This document shows positions 62,840 to 64,000 of a stretch of DNA of 64,000 nt, piece after piece (position 1 is the first letter of the stretch; each line of letters opens with the position of its first letter). The notes beneath the pieces were generated by a model. That model was not told the origin of the DNA. It saw only the letters and a program-made list of their open reading frames with translations, and did not search any database. This DNA comes from Pseudomonas sp. dw_612 (GTDB lineage Bacteria > Pseudomonadota > Gammaproteobacteria > Pseudomonadales > Pseudomonadaceae), in NCBI RefSeq assembly GCF_018449725.1, contig NZ_JAAVVC010000001.1:558001-622000 (forward strand). Reading direction: 5' to 3'. A program made the position numbers and the translations under genes.

Positions 62840-63016
62840 ATGATCTCGATGTCTTCGTTCCACGCCATGCTGATCCCCATTCTCGCCGGTATGATCATGC
62901 TGGCCATCGGCTTCAATTTCCGTGACAAGAATGCCGGCGTGTTCGCCATGTGGCTCGGCATGCTGATGATCCTCGCCACGGTTGTTTACAAGATCCTGGC
63001 CAAACTCAACGAATAA
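62840..63016 (+). CDS. Small two-helix membrane protein (58 residues)
   Basis: A 58-codon gene starting at 62840 after ACAAGGCTGTCGCC. Two hydrophobic helices are MLIPILAGMIMLAIGF and MWLGMLMILATVVYKIL, joined by a short FRDKNAG polar loop. A charged KLNE end follows. The reading frame ends at 63016, 77 bases before the next gene. The family is not recognised; hydrophobic pattern and ribosome site support coding. Confidence 0.65.
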   Translation: MISMSSFHAMLIPILAGMIMLAIGFNFRDKNAGVFAMWLGMLMILATVVYKILAKLNE

Positions 63017-63093
63017 ATCCATGCGCCCGCTCGCATTGATTTTGACGGGCTCGTACACTCGGCCGATCCGCTCTTCCCGAGGTTGACCGCCTA

Positions 63094-64000
63094 GTGTTCG
63101 CTCGTCTTTTCGCCCTGCCGTGTTTCCTCCTTGTCTGCCTCATGACGCTGCTGCCGATCGCGTCTGCCCAGGCGGTCAGCTTGCCGGGGCTGCTCAGTAA
63201 CTCGTCGAAGACCCAGCCCGAAGCCCAGGAACCCCTGGGGCAATCCCTCGACGAAGTCATCAAGTCCCTGGAAAACGATCAGCAACGCAGCAAATTGCTG
63301 GCGGACCTGAAGAAGCTGCGCGACGTCACCAAAAAGGCTCAACCCGCCTCCGAAGTCGGTGTCCTCGGTCTGATCGGCGGCACCCTCGCCAGTTTCGAAA
63401 AACAGTTTTCCGGCGCCGACAGCCCCATCACACGCTGGTCCGAAGAGTTCGATCTGGCCAAGGAAGAACTCTCGGCACTGATGCTGCCGGCCAATGAATG
63501 GCTGCCGATCATCTTTGCCTTTGCCATGATCCTGATGGTCTGGAGCCTGCTCGCCGCCGCGCTGATCTGGCTCGGCCACCGGGTGCGCATGCGTTTCGGC
63601 CTCACCGAAGAACTGCCGCAACACCCCAAGGCCCTCGACATGCTGCGCTTTGCCCTGCGCAAGCTCGGGCCGTGGCTGATTGCGCTGGTGATGACGGTCT
63701 ACATGACCTACGCGCTGCCCTCGTCATTGGGCAAAAGCCTGGCGATGGTGTTGGCCTATGCGCTGGTGGTCGGCACCTGTTTCTCGGCGATCTGCGTGAT
63801 TGCCTTTTCCGTGCTCGACGGGCCGCATCGCCACCGCGCCTTGTACATCCTGCGCCATCAAGCCTTCCGGCCGCTGTGGCTGATCGGCAGTTTCGCCGCG
63901 TTCGGTGAAGCCTTGAGCGATCCGCGTCTGGTGGCCAGCCTCGGCAGCCATCTCGCGCATTCCGCCGCAACCATTGCCAATGTCCTCGCGGCACTGTCCA
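63094..64000 (+). CDS. Mechanosensitive ion channel family protein (3' end outside window)
   Basis: The frame begins at GTG 63094 with CGAGGTTGACC upstream and is open to the window end (302 codons). A signal peptide (VFARLFALPCFLLVCLMTLLPIASA) precedes a periplasmic domain with a helical SLENDQQRSKLLADLKKL segment. Several membrane helices follow (IIFAFAMILMVWSLLAAALIWL; WLIALVMTVYMTYALP; MVLAYALVVGTCFSAICVIAF). This is the layout of the large MscS relatives (YbiO/MscM-like) whose pore domain lies at the missing C-terminus. The pore motif itself is not seen. Confidence 0.75.
   Translation, partial: MFARLFALPCFLLVCLMTLLPIASAQAVSLPGLLSNSSKTQPEAQEPLGQSLDEVIKSLENDQQRSKLLADLKKLRDVTKKAQPASEVGVLGLIGGTLASFEKQFSGADSPITRWSEEFDLAKEELSALMLPANEWLPIIFAFAMILMVWSLLAAALIWLGHRVRMRFGLTEELPQHPKALDMLRFALRKLGPWLIALVMTVYMTYALPSSLGKSLAMVLAYALVVGTCFSAICVIAFSVLDGPHRHRALYILRHQAFRPLWLIGSFAAFGEALSDPRLVASLGSHLAHSAATIANVLAALS

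Overview
The window is chromosomal DNA of a fluorescent-group Pseudomonas. The evidence is the dense GC-rich coding, the arrangement of minCDE next to an lpxL-type acyltransferase, an RluA-type enzyme and apeB, the aerobic urate pathway using membrane PuuD, and the many REP/REPIN elements built on the GTGGGAGCGGGCTTGCTCGCGA core typical of this group. I see no phage, insertion sequence or CRISPR array. The window is mostly ordinary chromosome with a few accessory catabolic clusters.

Layout. 1-9.2 kb: two tandem glycine-zipper exported proteins (the first cut by the window edge), a candidate small RNA, small hypothetical genes, a YbjQ-family protein, an exported serine hydrolase, an unrecognised gene beside tRNA-Ser(GGA), a crotonase, a PlsC-type acyltransferase, a CorA transporter and a class I glutamine amidotransferase. 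9.3-12.7 kb: a thiolase / 3-hydroxyacyl-CoA dehydrogenase operon for beta-oxidation. 13.1-17.5 kb: a 31-residue membrane peptide, a haem protein, and an operon of ATP-grasp, alpha-E and transglutaminase-like genes, a widespread but poorly characterised predicted peptide/amide-ligase system. 17.9-24.1 kb: rraB, speE, an ankyrin protein, a long-chain acyl-CoA synthetase and a DUF3509 gene preceded by a sigma-54-like promoter. 24.2-31.5 kb: methionine salvage (mtnC, mtnD, mtnB, an MFS carrier), aroC, and divergently placed prmB. 31.7-36.6 kb: an isochorismatase-like hydrolase, a Smr protein, folE, a glutaredoxin, and an aminotransferase divergent from a MarR regulator with twin palindromic operators.

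36.8-45.1 kb is a sugar or amino-sugar cluster: a GatZ/KbaZ-like gene divergent from a DeoR regulator, a BadF/NAGK-type kinase, a complete ABC importer and an AgaS-like SIS enzyme. The catalytic aldolase partner and a deacetylase are absent, so substrate and route are open. 45.5-55.9 kb is a full urate route: PuuD oxidises urate, UraH and UraD lead to allantoin, PuuE to allantoate, Alc to ureidoglycolate plus urea, and AllA to glyoxylate plus urea. Two purine permeases, a LysE-type exporter and a Tsx-like outer-membrane protein accompany it. A shared TTGTATACAA-type dyad and two sigma-54-like promoters suggest both substrate-specific and nitrogen control. 56.1-64 kb: a patatin phospholipase, the lpxL-type acyltransferase, minCDE, an RluA pseudouridine synthase, apeB, a 58-residue membrane protein and the start of a mechanosensitive channel gene cut by the window end.

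Three families of intergenic inverted repeats occur at 22 sites. All start choices, motifs and repeats were read by eye; no database search was made.
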